Source: VYFG01 sp964403545
GTDB lineage: Bacteria > Pseudomonadota > Gammaproteobacteria > Arenicellales > Poriferihabitantaceae
Assembly (NCBI GenBank): GCA_964403545.1
Contig: CAYOGN010000095.1
Coordinates: 1 to 6,552 of the forward strand
Reading direction: 5' to 3'
Length of the DNA: 6,552 nt
Shown here: positions 1 to 5,997 of the stretch, piece by piece
Numbering within the stretch: the first letter of the stretch is position 1
Layout of the letters: each line of letters opens with the position of its first letter
Position numbers and translations under genes: made by a program
The notes under the pieces: model-generated
Told to the model about the DNA's origin: nothing
Databases searched by the model: none
Seen by the model: only the letters and a program-made list of their open reading frames with translations

Positions 1-199
1 TGTCCGGGTGACGGATAAAAAATTCGCGCCGATGAAAGCTGAGGCTGTCGACATTAAAATCTGCTGCTATTTGCGGGAAATGTAGCTCCAGCCAGCTGAA
101 GAAAGTGGACTCGGCATGGTGGATAACCGTGGCGCAATGCCACAGCGTATCATCCAGATCAAAGGTAATACATTTGATCTCATTGCCACCAATTTGCAT
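1..199 (-). CDS. HAD-family hydrolase (YigB-like), N-terminal part only
   Basis: This is the first 66 codons of a minus-strand gene whose remainder lies beyond position 1. The peptide begins MQIGGNEIKCITFDLDDTLW. Residues 13-19 are HAD motif I (DxDxT), with Asp14 as the expected nucleophile and Asp16 as the general acid/base. HAD phosphatases hydrolyse phosphate esters in the cytoplasm with Mg2+. The sequence after motif I, rich in helix-forming residues and ending HPD, resembles the cap region of YigB-like enzymes, some of which dephosphorylate a riboflavin precursor; the substrate is not determinable here. An in-frame TAA lies six codons upstream of the ATG (only a CTG could extend it), which fixes the start at 199, although no good Shine-Dalgarno is seen. 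It follows the nitrile hydratase accessory gene by 28 bases and could be co-transcribed, but it looks like a core chromosomal neighbour rather than part of nitrile metabolism. Confidence 0.8.
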   Translation of the reverse strand, partial: MQIGGNEIKCITFDLDDTLWHCATVIHHAESTFFSWLELHFPQIAADFNVDSLSFHRREFFIRHPD

Positions 200-227
200 C
201 AGCGCAGGAAACGATTACACCAACACA

Positions 228-545
228 CTATCCGTTCACCCGCTCACTGATAAACTGCTCCAGCGTCTGCTGCCAGAGCGAATAATAGTCGTCACTGTTT
301 TCGACCCTGTTCCCTTTCTCATGGTGAGCGATGTTTTCCGATAACCGCGCTGACCACTCAGGCCAGGCAAATAAACCCGATTCGTGAAGTTTGACCGCCA
401 TAGCAAATGTTCGCGCCTGCCAGGGTGCGTCAAACACTGGCTCACCACCGCGTTGTGGCTGGCTGGACAAGATACTGAATTTCGATCCTTGTTCAAATTT
501 GCCTTCTTTATTCATCCCTTCTCTATTCATCCCCTCTCTATTCAT
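228..545 (-). CDS. Nitrile hydratase accessory protein (P14K/NhlE-like)
   Basis: This 105-residue protein matches the small nitrile hydratase accessory family. Visible landmarks are PVFDAPWQARTFAMAV (37-52), the GLFAWPEW block (57-64) and SDDYYSLW (84-91). The family resembles the N-terminal part of the beta subunit. In studied cobalt enzymes it forms a complex with alpha and helps insert cobalt and oxidise the ligand cysteines by subunit exchange; that role is inferred here from family and position. The start at 545 overlaps the end of the beta gene by 8 bases, with AGGG seven bases upstream as a plausible ribosome site, so translation is probably coupled to beta. The first 15 residues are three near-identical MNREG/MNKEG units encoded by a 15-base tandem repeat, so starts at 530 or 515 are also possible. 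This head is not a normal part of the family as I know it. Confidence 0.88.
   Translation of the reverse strand: MNREGMNREGMNKEGKFEQGSKFSILSSQPQRGGEPVFDAPWQARTFAMAVKLHESGLFAWPEWSARLSENIAHHEKGNRVENSDDYYSLWQQTLEQFISERVNG
501..545 (-). repeat. Three tandem 15-base units, each beginning with an in-frame ATG
   Basis: Units lie at 545-531, 530-516 and 515-501 (minus strand). Each starts ATGAATA and encodes MNREG, MNREG and MNKEG. Units 1 and 2 differ at one base and units 2 and 3 at two. The following 15 bases (KFEQG) may be a decayed fourth unit, with about half of its bases matching. The first unit also contains the TAG stop of the beta subunit gene. The purine-rich GAGAGGGG/GAGAAGGG preceding each later ATG resembles a ribosome site, but it is placed almost touching the ATG. 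Confidence 0.9.
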
Positions 546-1209
546 GCTTTTGCCCTATCTTCTTTTCTATATACGGCTCAAATACATCGACACATATCCT
601 GCTATTGGCTTCGCAACTGTTGTGACCCCATAATTCTGCGCTGTCAAATTGCACCGTATACAAATGTTGAGGCTCTTTTTCCCCGGTTACAGCATGGGTA
701 TCAGGAAAAATATGGGCGCCATGGTACAAAATTATTTTCCCGGTTCTCCCTCGAATATATCCAGGTACCCGGGTATGGTAGCTCGGATGTTCGTGGTGAA
801 TTTCTACCATGTCGCCTATTTGGTAGAGCGCAGCAACCTCACTTTCCAGCAGCGTCGAACCACCCTTTTCCAGCATTCCCCGGACTCGATCCCTGGCCAC
901 TGGAACGAAAGAATGTGCTGGGTCAGCGACGCCACTATCCAGTTCCTCGTGGCTAACAAGGCCCTTGTCGAGCAATAGAAACTCAAGCCCATACAACCAG
1001 TGTTCATAGTAGCTGCTGGAGAGGTAATGCGCCGGATTCATTTGCTCCCGTGCCGACCTCGACTGATCGAGATTCCATTTACCCTGAAGACCGCAAGCCA
1101 GGGTCAGGGCAAACACCGATTGCTCCCACTGCCGCGGAAAGTGCTCCTGCTGGCTGCGATCAATGGCACCAAAACCATGCTTGCCACCGAGATCATGGGC
1201 ACCATCCAT
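538..1209 (-). CDS. nthB: Nitrile hydratase subunit beta
   Basis: A 223-residue protein, normal for the family. It opens with the hallmark MDGAHDLGGKHGFG (1-14) and has the helical N-terminal half (WxQSVFALTLA around 28-38, YYEHWLYGLEFLLLDKG at 67-83) followed by the SH3-like C-terminal barrel (IGDMVEIHH from 131, TRVPGYIRGRTG at 146-157, LWGHNSCEANS at 193-203, VDVFEPYIE at 207-215). Beta contributes arginines that hydrogen-bond to the oxidised cysteines of alpha; Arg51 and Arg153 appear to occupy those positions, judged by local motif rather than a full alignment. Its ATG overlaps the alpha stop by one base (TAATG), indicating translational coupling and the roughly equal dosage expected of an alpha-beta enzyme. 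No internal break is seen. Product: half of the cytoplasmic enzyme that hydrates nitriles to amides. Confidence 0.96.
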   Translation of the reverse strand: MDGAHDLGGKHGFGAIDRSQQEHFPRQWEQSVFALTLACGLQGKWNLDQSRSAREQMNPAHYLSSSYYEHWLYGLEFLLLDKGLVSHEELDSGVADPAHSFVPVARDRVRGMLEKGGSTLLESEVAALYQIGDMVEIHHEHPSYHTRVPGYIRGRTGKIILYHGAHIFPDTHAVTGEKEPQHLYTVQFDSAELWGHNSCEANSRICVDVFEPYIEKKIGQKHE

Positions 1210-1826
1210 TATCCGGGCCCAGCCACCAGGGCTACCCCGATCATCGCGTCACGTTCAACCAGCGCCGCCAGTTCATCCTGACTGAGTTGATCTGTATTGT
1301 CAGGGCGTCGTGGCAATACAAGATAACGGATTTCAGCGGTTGAATCCCACACCCGGATTTCGACATCCGGTTCCAGGTCGACACCAAATTCCTCCAGCAC
1401 CACGCGCGGTTCACTGACCGCCCGGGCACGATAACTCGACGCCTTATACCAGGTTGGCGGCAAACCCAATACCGGCCACGGGTAGCAGGAACACAGGGTA
1501 CACACCACCATGTTATGCACCTTATCCGAATTTTCCACCACCCGCATATGCTCACCCTGCCTGCCCGCATAACCCATCTCCATAATAGCGCCGGTGGCAT
1601 CGCTCAGTAATCGTTGCTTGTAGTCAGGATCGGTCCAGGCGCGGGCAACGACCCTGGCACCATTTTGTGGCCCTACCCGGTGCTGGTATGTATCGACCAG
1701 TTCATCCATGGCCTGGGGGTCCACCAGCCCTTTATCGATCAGCAAGGCTTCGAGGTTTTTGACCCGTTGTTCGATATCCGGCAACGGCGCATTATGGTGG
1801 TGATGAGAGTGTTCTTTATCGCTCAT
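1209..1826 (-). CDS. nthA: Nitrile hydratase subunit alpha, cobalt type
   Basis: This 205-residue subunit carries the active site of nitrile hydratase, which converts R-CN plus water to R-CONH2. The metal site is VCTLCSC at 108-114 followed by YPWPVLGLPPTWYK (115-128). Cys109, Cys112 and Cys114 are the ligands; by family knowledge Cys112 becomes sulfinic acid and Cys114 sulfenic acid. Thr at position 110 (CTLCSC) marks the cobalt type; iron enzymes have Ser there (CSLCSC). The N-terminus has a histidine cluster (HSHHHH, residues 6-11), and a helical region with NLEALLIDKGLV (24-35) follows. The start at 1826 is the first ATG of the frame and has only a weak GAG ribosome site. It lies 42 bases after the amidase stop, and a candidate internal promoter is visible there. 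Gene order amidase-alpha-beta-accessory is the one found in several proteobacterial nitrile operons. Confidence 0.97.
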   Translation of the reverse strand: MSDKEHSHHHHNAPLPDIEQRVKNLEALLIDKGLVDPQAMDELVDTYQHRVGPQNGARVVARAWTDPDYKQRLLSDATGAIMEMGYAGRQGEHMRVVENSDKVHNMVVCTLCSCYPWPVLGLPPTWYKASSYRARAVSEPRVVLEEFGVDLEPDVEIRVWDSTAEIRYLVLPRRPDNTDQLSQDELAALVERDAMIGVALVAGPG

Positions 1827-1855
1827 AGCTCTACATTTAAATTGTGCCGCATTAA

Positions 1856-1886
1856 ATTATATTCAATATTAATTGCTGCGTGCCAA
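1856..1886 (-). promoter_or_regulatory. Candidate internal promoter ahead of nitrile hydratase alpha
   Basis: On the minus strand a perfect TATAAT occupies 1861-1856, and TTGGCA (5 of 6 to the -35 consensus) occupies 1886-1881. The 19-base spacer is longer than the optimal 17. Transcription would begin near 1849, about 22 bases before the alpha ATG. The -35 lies inside the last codons of the amidase gene. It could allow nitrile hydratase to be made in excess over amidase. This rests on base match only. Confidence 0.33.
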
Positions 1887-3227
1887 AATTGCTTCCACCG
1901 TCGCAGCAAGCTGATACAGTTTTTCATCCTTGCCATGGGGACAACTCAACATCAATCCCACGGGCGCCTCACCGCTTTGGTGACAGGGAAGGCTGATCGA
2001 GCAACCATCAAAATTATTGGCTGTGGCGGTATTTCGCAAACACCTCAGATTCACCCCGCCAATTTTGTCGGGATCTTTGGTTTCCTCTACTGCCGGCGGG
2101 ATACAGGCCACAGCAGGATACAGCATCGCATCCACCCGGGCCTCGGAAAACTGCTGATTAAAGCGCTTGATCAAACCCGCTTTTAGCGCATAACGACCCT
2201 GTTGCTCCTGGGCAGTTATTTTACTTCCAGTGCTAATGCGATGGAATACATAGGGATCATACTCTTCGCCCCACCGGTCGAGCATCTCGCGATGATGCAA
2301 CCAGGCTTCATATACCGCTATGGGGCGGGTATAAAACATTTCGACGCAATCATCGATTACTGGCATCGGTTGGTGGCTTACATCTATCCCTGCGGCTTGC
2401 AGATTCTCCACCGCTCTCTGAAAAGCATTTTCCACCTCGAGATCCAGCTCTTGCATCACCACACTGTCGGGAACCAGTAGACGGATCGAATCGGTTGCGG
2501 CGGGTTTAAGGGTCGGCAACGTACCATTAAACGCACCCGACATTACATGGTCAATCAAAAAGCAGCTATCCACATCCAACGCCAGCGGGCCCGGTGCATC
2601 AGAAGTCGGAGAGAGTGGATATACCCCCTGCAAAGACAAGCGGCCAAAACTGGGCTTCATCCCGACCACGCCATTGAATGCTGCGGGAATACGACAGGAT
2701 CCCGCGGTATCTGAACCGAGGGTCGCCGGAACGATGCCAAGGGCTACACTGACCGCACTACCGGAGGAAGAACCCCCCGGCAGACGTTTTGTTGCGCGAT
2801 CCCAAGCCGAATAAAGCGGCGGGTGATGAGGATTCAGGCCCATGCCGCTAAAAGCAAATTCGCTCATATTGGTGCGGCCGGGAAACAGCATTCCTGCCTG
2901 GCGCAGATTGTCAACTACCACGCAGTCCCGATCTTCCACGATGGCACTGTGGCGTAATACCGTAGAGCCAGCCAGCGTTTTTTGCCCTTTGACATTGAAC
3001 AGGTCTTTCAATGAAATCGGTATTCCTGCCAGCGGGGACAATGTCTCTTTTTGCCGCGCCCGATCAATAGCGCGAGCCTGTTCAAGCACCCCTTCATCGA
3101 TCAGGGTAAATACACCTTGGCTTGCCCGCGCGCGTTCAAGGCACTCGATCATTAATTGCTCACAACGCATTTTACCCCTGCTTAGCGCATTGGCCAGAGT
3201 GCGTACATTGGGTTTAACAGGATTCAT
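1869..3227 (-). CDS. Amidase-signature family amidase
   Basis: A 452-residue serine amidase expected to hydrolyse amides to carboxylic acids and ammonia, the second step after nitrile hydratase. The Ser-cisSer-Lys triad is complete: Lys74 in AGIPISLKDLFNVKG (67-81), Ser154 in the glycine/serine-rich GGSSSGSA (151-158) and the nucleophile Ser177 in GSDTAGSCRIPAAFNG (171-186). GRTNMSEFAFSG (117-128) is another family landmark. The DTAGS form of the signature is shared with allophanate hydrolase-like members, so a narrower substrate cannot be assigned, and the gene is not likely to be GatA because no gatB/gatC is present. The length is slightly short for nitrile-associated amidases but complete to a terminal TAA. 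It is the first gene of the minus-strand operon. The start at 3227 is the only ATG fitting the conserved N-terminus, with a weak site (CAGAG). Confidence 0.93.
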   Translation of the reverse strand: MNPVKPNVRTLANALSRGKMRCEQLMIECLERARASQGVFTLIDEGVLEQARAIDRARQKETLSPLAGIPISLKDLFNVKGQKTLAGSTVLRHSAIVEDRDCVVVDNLRQAGMLFPGRTNMSEFAFSGMGLNPHHPPLYSAWDRATKRLPGGSSSGSAVSVALGIVPATLGSDTAGSCRIPAAFNGVVGMKPSFGRLSLQGVYPLSPTSDAPGPLALDVDSCFLIDHVMSGAFNGTLPTLKPAATDSIRLLVPDSVVMQELDLEVENAFQRAVENLQAAGIDVSHQPMPVIDDCVEMFYTRPIAVYEAWLHHREMLDRWGEEYDPYVFHRISTGSKITAQEQQGRYALKAGLIKRFNQQFSEARVDAMLYPAVACIPPAVEETKDPDKIGGVNLRCLRNTATANNFDGCSISLPCHQSGEAPVGLMLSCPHGKDEKLYQLAATVEAILARSN

Positions 3228-3400
3228 TACTCTGAAAATCTCATTTTAATTTCCACTAACCATTTACAGGAACGCTATTGCATTTGCTGGCGCTTCAATT
3301 ATTCTTCGTTCACCCCGGTGGAATCGTTGACCGGATAATTGACAAAGAACGACTTCCGGAAGACAAATTACACCATTAACCACGCAATTATAAAAGGTCT
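3228..3400 (+). promoter_or_regulatory. Divergent promoter region; candidate plus-strand promoter with a palindrome in its spacer
   Basis: These 173 bases separate two divergent gene runs and must hold promoters for both. On the plus strand there is a perfect TTGACA at 3339-3344 and a weak -10 (ACAAAT, 3363-3368) 18 bases later. Between them is a perfect 10-base palindrome, CTTCCGGAAG (3353-3362). A second inverted repeat, CCGGT-N10-ACCGG (3315-3334), lies just upstream. Both could be operators. On the minus strand I find only a TAAAAT (3248-3243) without a convincing -35. The aminotransferase ribosome site is AAAAGG (3392-3397), close to its ATG. Confidence 0.4.
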
Positions 3401-4306
3401 ATGAAAGGTTCACATGAATATCATGACGATCCACGCAATCAATCCATTCTGATTGATATCAATGGAGAGTTGTTCCCCCGCAACCAGGCCATGGTATCGG
3501 TATTCGACAGCGGGTTTATTCTGGGAGACGGCATATGGGAAGGGCTACGGGTTCATCGGGGCCACATTGCTTTTCTTGACCAGCATCTGGATCGCTTGTA
3601 CGAAGGGGCCAAAGCCATCGATATCGAGATGGATGTTGATCCGGACCAATTAACCGAGCGCCTCTACAATGTCCTTAAATCCAACAAGATGGAACAGGGG
3701 GTGCATATACGGCTGATGGTATCCCGGGGTATCAAAGCCACGCCCTATCAGGATCCGCGGGTCACCATCACGCCGCCTACCATTGTCATCATCCCCGAAT
3801 ATAAAACCGCCCTGCCGGAAACCCTGAGCAAGGGCATGAAGCTGTTTACTGTCCATGTGCGCCGTGGCTACCCCGATGTGCAGGATCCAAAGCTGAACAG
3901 TCATTCCAAGCTGAATTGCATTACCGCCTGTATCCAGGCGACCAAAGCCGGTGCTGACGAGGCCTTGATGCTGGATCCTCATGGATTTGTCGCCACCTGT
4001 AATTCCACTCATTTCTTTATCGTCCGCAAGGGTGAGGTCTGGACCTCCAGCGGCGATTACTGTCTGGGGGGCATTACCAGGGGCAATATTGTGCGCTTGT
4101 GCCGACAAAACAATATCCCGGTATTTGAAAAGAACTTCAGTCTCACCGATGTCTATGGCGCTGAAGAAAGTTTTGTCACCGGCACGTTCGCCGGGGTCGC
4201 GCCGGTGGGTGAGATCGATGGCCGTATTATCGGCTCTGGGGGCCGAGGTCCCATGGTTGAAAAGCTGCAAAATCTCTATCTTGAAATGATCGAGGTCGAG
4301 GGATGA
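3401..4306 (+). CDS. Class IV (fold-type IV) PLP-dependent aminotransferase
   Basis: A 301-residue complete aminotransferase of the branched-chain/D-amino-acid transaminase superfamily, which also contains aminodeoxychorismate lyase. Landmarks: ILIDINGELFPR (16-27), VSVFDSGFILGDGIWEGLR (32-50), FLDQHLDRLYEGAKAI (58-73), the PLP lysine region NSHSKLNCITACIQATKAG (166-184) with Lys170 the likely Schiff-base residue by comparison with D-amino-acid transaminase, GADEALMLDPHGFVATCNST (184-203), and the phosphate-cup segment GGITRGNIVRL (223-233). SFVTGTFAGVAPV (257-269) closes the active site. The enzyme transfers an amino group between an amino acid and a keto acid; substrate and stereochemistry cannot be read here. 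Automatic labels of ilvE would be too specific. It overlaps the next gene by ATGA, and it diverges from the nitrile operon. The start at 3401 is supported by AAAAGG just upstream. Confidence 0.9.
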   Translation: MKGSHEYHDDPRNQSILIDINGELFPRNQAMVSVFDSGFILGDGIWEGLRVHRGHIAFLDQHLDRLYEGAKAIDIEMDVDPDQLTERLYNVLKSNKMEQGVHIRLMVSRGIKATPYQDPRVTITPPTIVIIPEYKTALPETLSKGMKLFTVHVRRGYPDVQDPKLNSHSKLNCITACIQATKAGADEALMLDPHGFVATCNSTHFFIVRKGEVWTSSGDYCLGGITRGNIVRLCRQNNIPVFEKNFSLTDVYGAEESFVTGTFAGVAPVGEIDGRIIGSGGRGPMVEKLQNLYLEMIEVEG

Positions 4307-5034
4307 CAACAACGCGAATCGCCATGTGGTCGGGGCCACGCAATATCTCTACCGCATTAATGCGCGCATTCGAAAACCGTCCCGATACCAAAGTATGGGA
4401 TGAACCCATGTATGGGCACTATCTTTATAAAACCGGCATTCCTCATCCGGGCGCCGACGAGATCATCGCTGATCAGGGAACTGACTGGCAGGATATTGCG
4501 CGGCGTTGTAACGGTAACGCACCCAATAATGCACCGGTGTTCTACCAAAAGCATATGGCGATGCACCTGCTACCCAATATGGGCAGCGACTGGGTTCGGC
4601 CATTGAAAAATTGTTTCCTCATTCGCCAACCGGATCAGGTGGTCGCGTCCTATAGTGCGGTACGACCGGACCTTACCCTGGAAGATATCGGCTATTACCA
4701 ACAGGCAGAATTGTTTGATTACCTGATCAAAACCACCGCCACCATCCCCCTTGTCATTGATGGCAAAGACTTTCTGCTTGACCCCGAAGGGATGTTGCGC
4801 GCAATGTGCGATCATCTTGGCATCGGCTTTCGCACTGAAATGATTGGCTGGCCAGCAGGCCAACGGGCCAGCGACGGGGTATGGGGGAAATACTGGTACG
4901 ATGCGGTATGGAATTCAACCGGGTTCGCAGAATATCGCGAAAAGCCCCTGAACATGACGTCGAAAATGCAGCAAATAGCCGATGATGCGGAACCGTTCTA
5001 TCAGGTTCTCTATCAACATCGCCTGACCACATAG
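4303..5034 (+). CDS. Small sulfotransferase-like (P-loop) protein
   Basis: A 243-residue protein of the sulfotransferase-like P-loop family. The N-terminal motif RIAMWSGPRNISTALMRAFE (5-24) corresponds to the 5'-phosphosulfate-binding loop, and NCFLIRQPDQVVASYSAVRP (103-122), with Arg108 and Ser116, corresponds to the 3'-phosphate-binding segment of PAPS sulfotransferases. DEPMYGHYL (33-41) and YQKHMAMHLLP (81-91) are further conserved-looking blocks. Real sulfotransferase activity is inferred, not shown: this short bacterial branch is poorly characterised and is sometimes mislabelled as a branched-chain aminotransferase because of its neighbour. No signal peptide or membrane segment is visible, so it is probably cytoplasmic. 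The ATG lies within the ATGA that ends the aminotransferase gene, indicating translational coupling and a shared task, perhaps acting on the same small molecule. No PAPS-synthesis genes are in the window. Confidence 0.85.
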   Translation: MTTTRIAMWSGPRNISTALMRAFENRPDTKVWDEPMYGHYLYKTGIPHPGADEIIADQGTDWQDIARRCNGNAPNNAPVFYQKHMAMHLLPNMGSDWVRPLKNCFLIRQPDQVVASYSAVRPDLTLEDIGYYQQAELFDYLIKTTATIPLVIDGKDFLLDPEGMLRAMCDHLGIGFRTEMIGWPAGQRASDGVWGKYWYDAVWNSTGFAEYREKPLNMTSKMQQIADDAEPFYQVLYQHRLTT

Positions 5035-5085
5035 AATTGGTTTACTACCAGTGCCCTAAAACCCGGAACAAAACCCGACCCTTTT

Positions 5086-5112
5086 TTGATCACAACAACG
5101 CCGTCATAAAAT
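5086..5112 (+). promoter_or_regulatory. Candidate promoter for the endonuclease/exonuclease/phosphatase gene
   Basis: TTGATC (5086-5091) and TAAAAT (5107-5112; 5 of 6 to TATAAT) are separated by only 15 bases, in the AT-rich end of the 102-base gap between genes. The spacing is short, so this is tentative. The same gap carries AAAACCCG twice, 12 bases apart (5058-5065 and 5070-5077). I see no hairpin terminator after the sulfotransferase gene, so read-through is possible. Confidence 0.25.
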
Positions 5113-5136
5113 ATTAATAACAACACTATTTTCAAT

Positions 5137-5997
5137 ATGCAATTTGTCACCTACAACATTCAGTTCGGTAAAGGCCAGGATGAGCAGATCAATCTGGAAC
5201 GTATCGCCAACGAAGTTACCGGTGCTGATATCATCGCGCTCCAGGAGGTCGATCGACACTGGCCCCATACCGGCATGGTTGATCAGGTGAAATGTTTGTC
5301 TGAACTACTCCCGGATTACTTCTGGTGCTACGGTGCAGGAGTGGACATGCACGTCGAGCAAAGTAACCCACAGGAAAACAAGCGCCGCCAGTTCGGCAAC
5401 ATGATTCTCAGCCGCGCGCCAATCCTCAGAAGCCGCCACCATCTTTTACCCAAGCGTGGCAGTGTGGGCCCGCTCAGCATCCAGCGCTCCGCCCTGGAGG
5501 CCACCATTCAGTGCAATCAGCATCTGCTACGCATCTATTCCCTTCATCTGACCCATCTGTCGAGCGAAACTCGATTGCCCCAGGTCGACAAGCTGCTGGA
5601 GGTACATCAACTGGCGATCCACGAAGGTGCCGCAATGTCAGGTGATCTCAGTAATTTTGATTGGATCGACAGCGTGATTGACCAGCAGGTGCCCGCAGAA
5701 GCCATTCTGATGGGAGACTTTAACTTTCAGCCAGATACAAAAGAATATCGCAAAATCGTTGGGCCACCAGGAGACTATGGCGGACGAATTTCGAGCCCGG
5801 ATGGATTTATCGACGCCTGGACCTGGGCCGGTCATGACCGTAATGAGGGCCACACCAGCGAAGTCATGAATAGTCCAGCGACCCTGGATTATTGCTTCGT
5901 CAGCAGCCGCCTGGGGAATCGCATTGTTTCCTGCAACGTGGATAATGGTGCCACTGGTTCTGATCATTTTCCGGTCTGGACAGAAATTGACCTGTGA
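5137..5997 (+). CDS. Endonuclease/exonuclease/phosphatase (EEP) fold hydrolase
   Basis: A 286-residue complete member of the EEP superfamily, the Mg2+-dependent fold shared by exonuclease III, DNase I and inositol or sphingomyelin phosphodiesterases. The catalytic set is visible in order: Asn7 (TYNIQFG), Glu37 (IALQEVDRHW), His137 (YSLHLTHLS), Asp194 and Asn196 (MGDFNFQPD), Asp251 (ATLDYCFVSS), and Asp276-His277 (GSDHFPVWTEI). It hydrolyses phosphodiester or phosphomonoester bonds; whether its substrate is nucleic acid, lipid or a sugar phosphate is not decidable. There is no signal peptide, so a cytoplasmic enzyme is likely. An in-frame TAA at 5107-5109 precedes the ATG at 5137, the first ATG in the frame; no Shine-Dalgarno is evident. 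It is 102 bases from the sulfotransferase gene and may be in the same transcript. The frame stays open for 90 more codons after its TGA. Confidence 0.88.
   Translation: MQFVTYNIQFGKGQDEQINLERIANEVTGADIIALQEVDRHWPHTGMVDQVKCLSELLPDYFWCYGAGVDMHVEQSNPQENKRRQFGNMILSRAPILRSRHHLLPKRGSVGPLSIQRSALEATIQCNQHLLRIYSLHLTHLSSETRLPQVDKLLEVHQLAIHEGAAMSGDLSNFDWIDSVIDQQVPAEAILMGDFNFQPDTKEYRKIVGPPGDYGGRISSPDGFIDAWTWAGHDRNEGHTSEVMNSPATLDYCFVSSRLGNRIVSCNVDNGATGSDHFPVWTEIDL

Noticed and set aside
384..978. Open frames on the plus strand opposite the accessory and beta genes
   Set aside because: They are antisense to well-supported nitrile hydratase genes and have no recognisable domains.
1614..2186. A 190-codon open frame on the plus strand across the alpha/amidase junction
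   Set aside because: It is antisense to two clear genes with complete motifs, and its translation shows no family resemblance.
3389..3394. TATAAA just upstream of the aminotransferase ATG as its -10
   Set aside because: It would put the transcript start at the start codon itself, has no matching -35, and overlaps the likely ribosome site.
3650..4339. A 229-codon open frame on the minus strand opposite the aminotransferase
   Set aside because: It is a shadow of the real gene, whose PLP and substrate motifs run through the same bases on the plus strand.
5058..5077. Direct repeat AAAACCCG twice, 12 bases apart, as an operator or iteron
   Set aside because: Only two short copies in a low-complexity gap, with no symmetry; not enough to call a site.
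1261..5394. A 14-base identical string (AGCGCCGCCAGTTC) at 1261-1274 and 5381-5394
   Set aside because: It lies within unrelated genes read on opposite strands and stops matching on both sides; a chance match of common codons.
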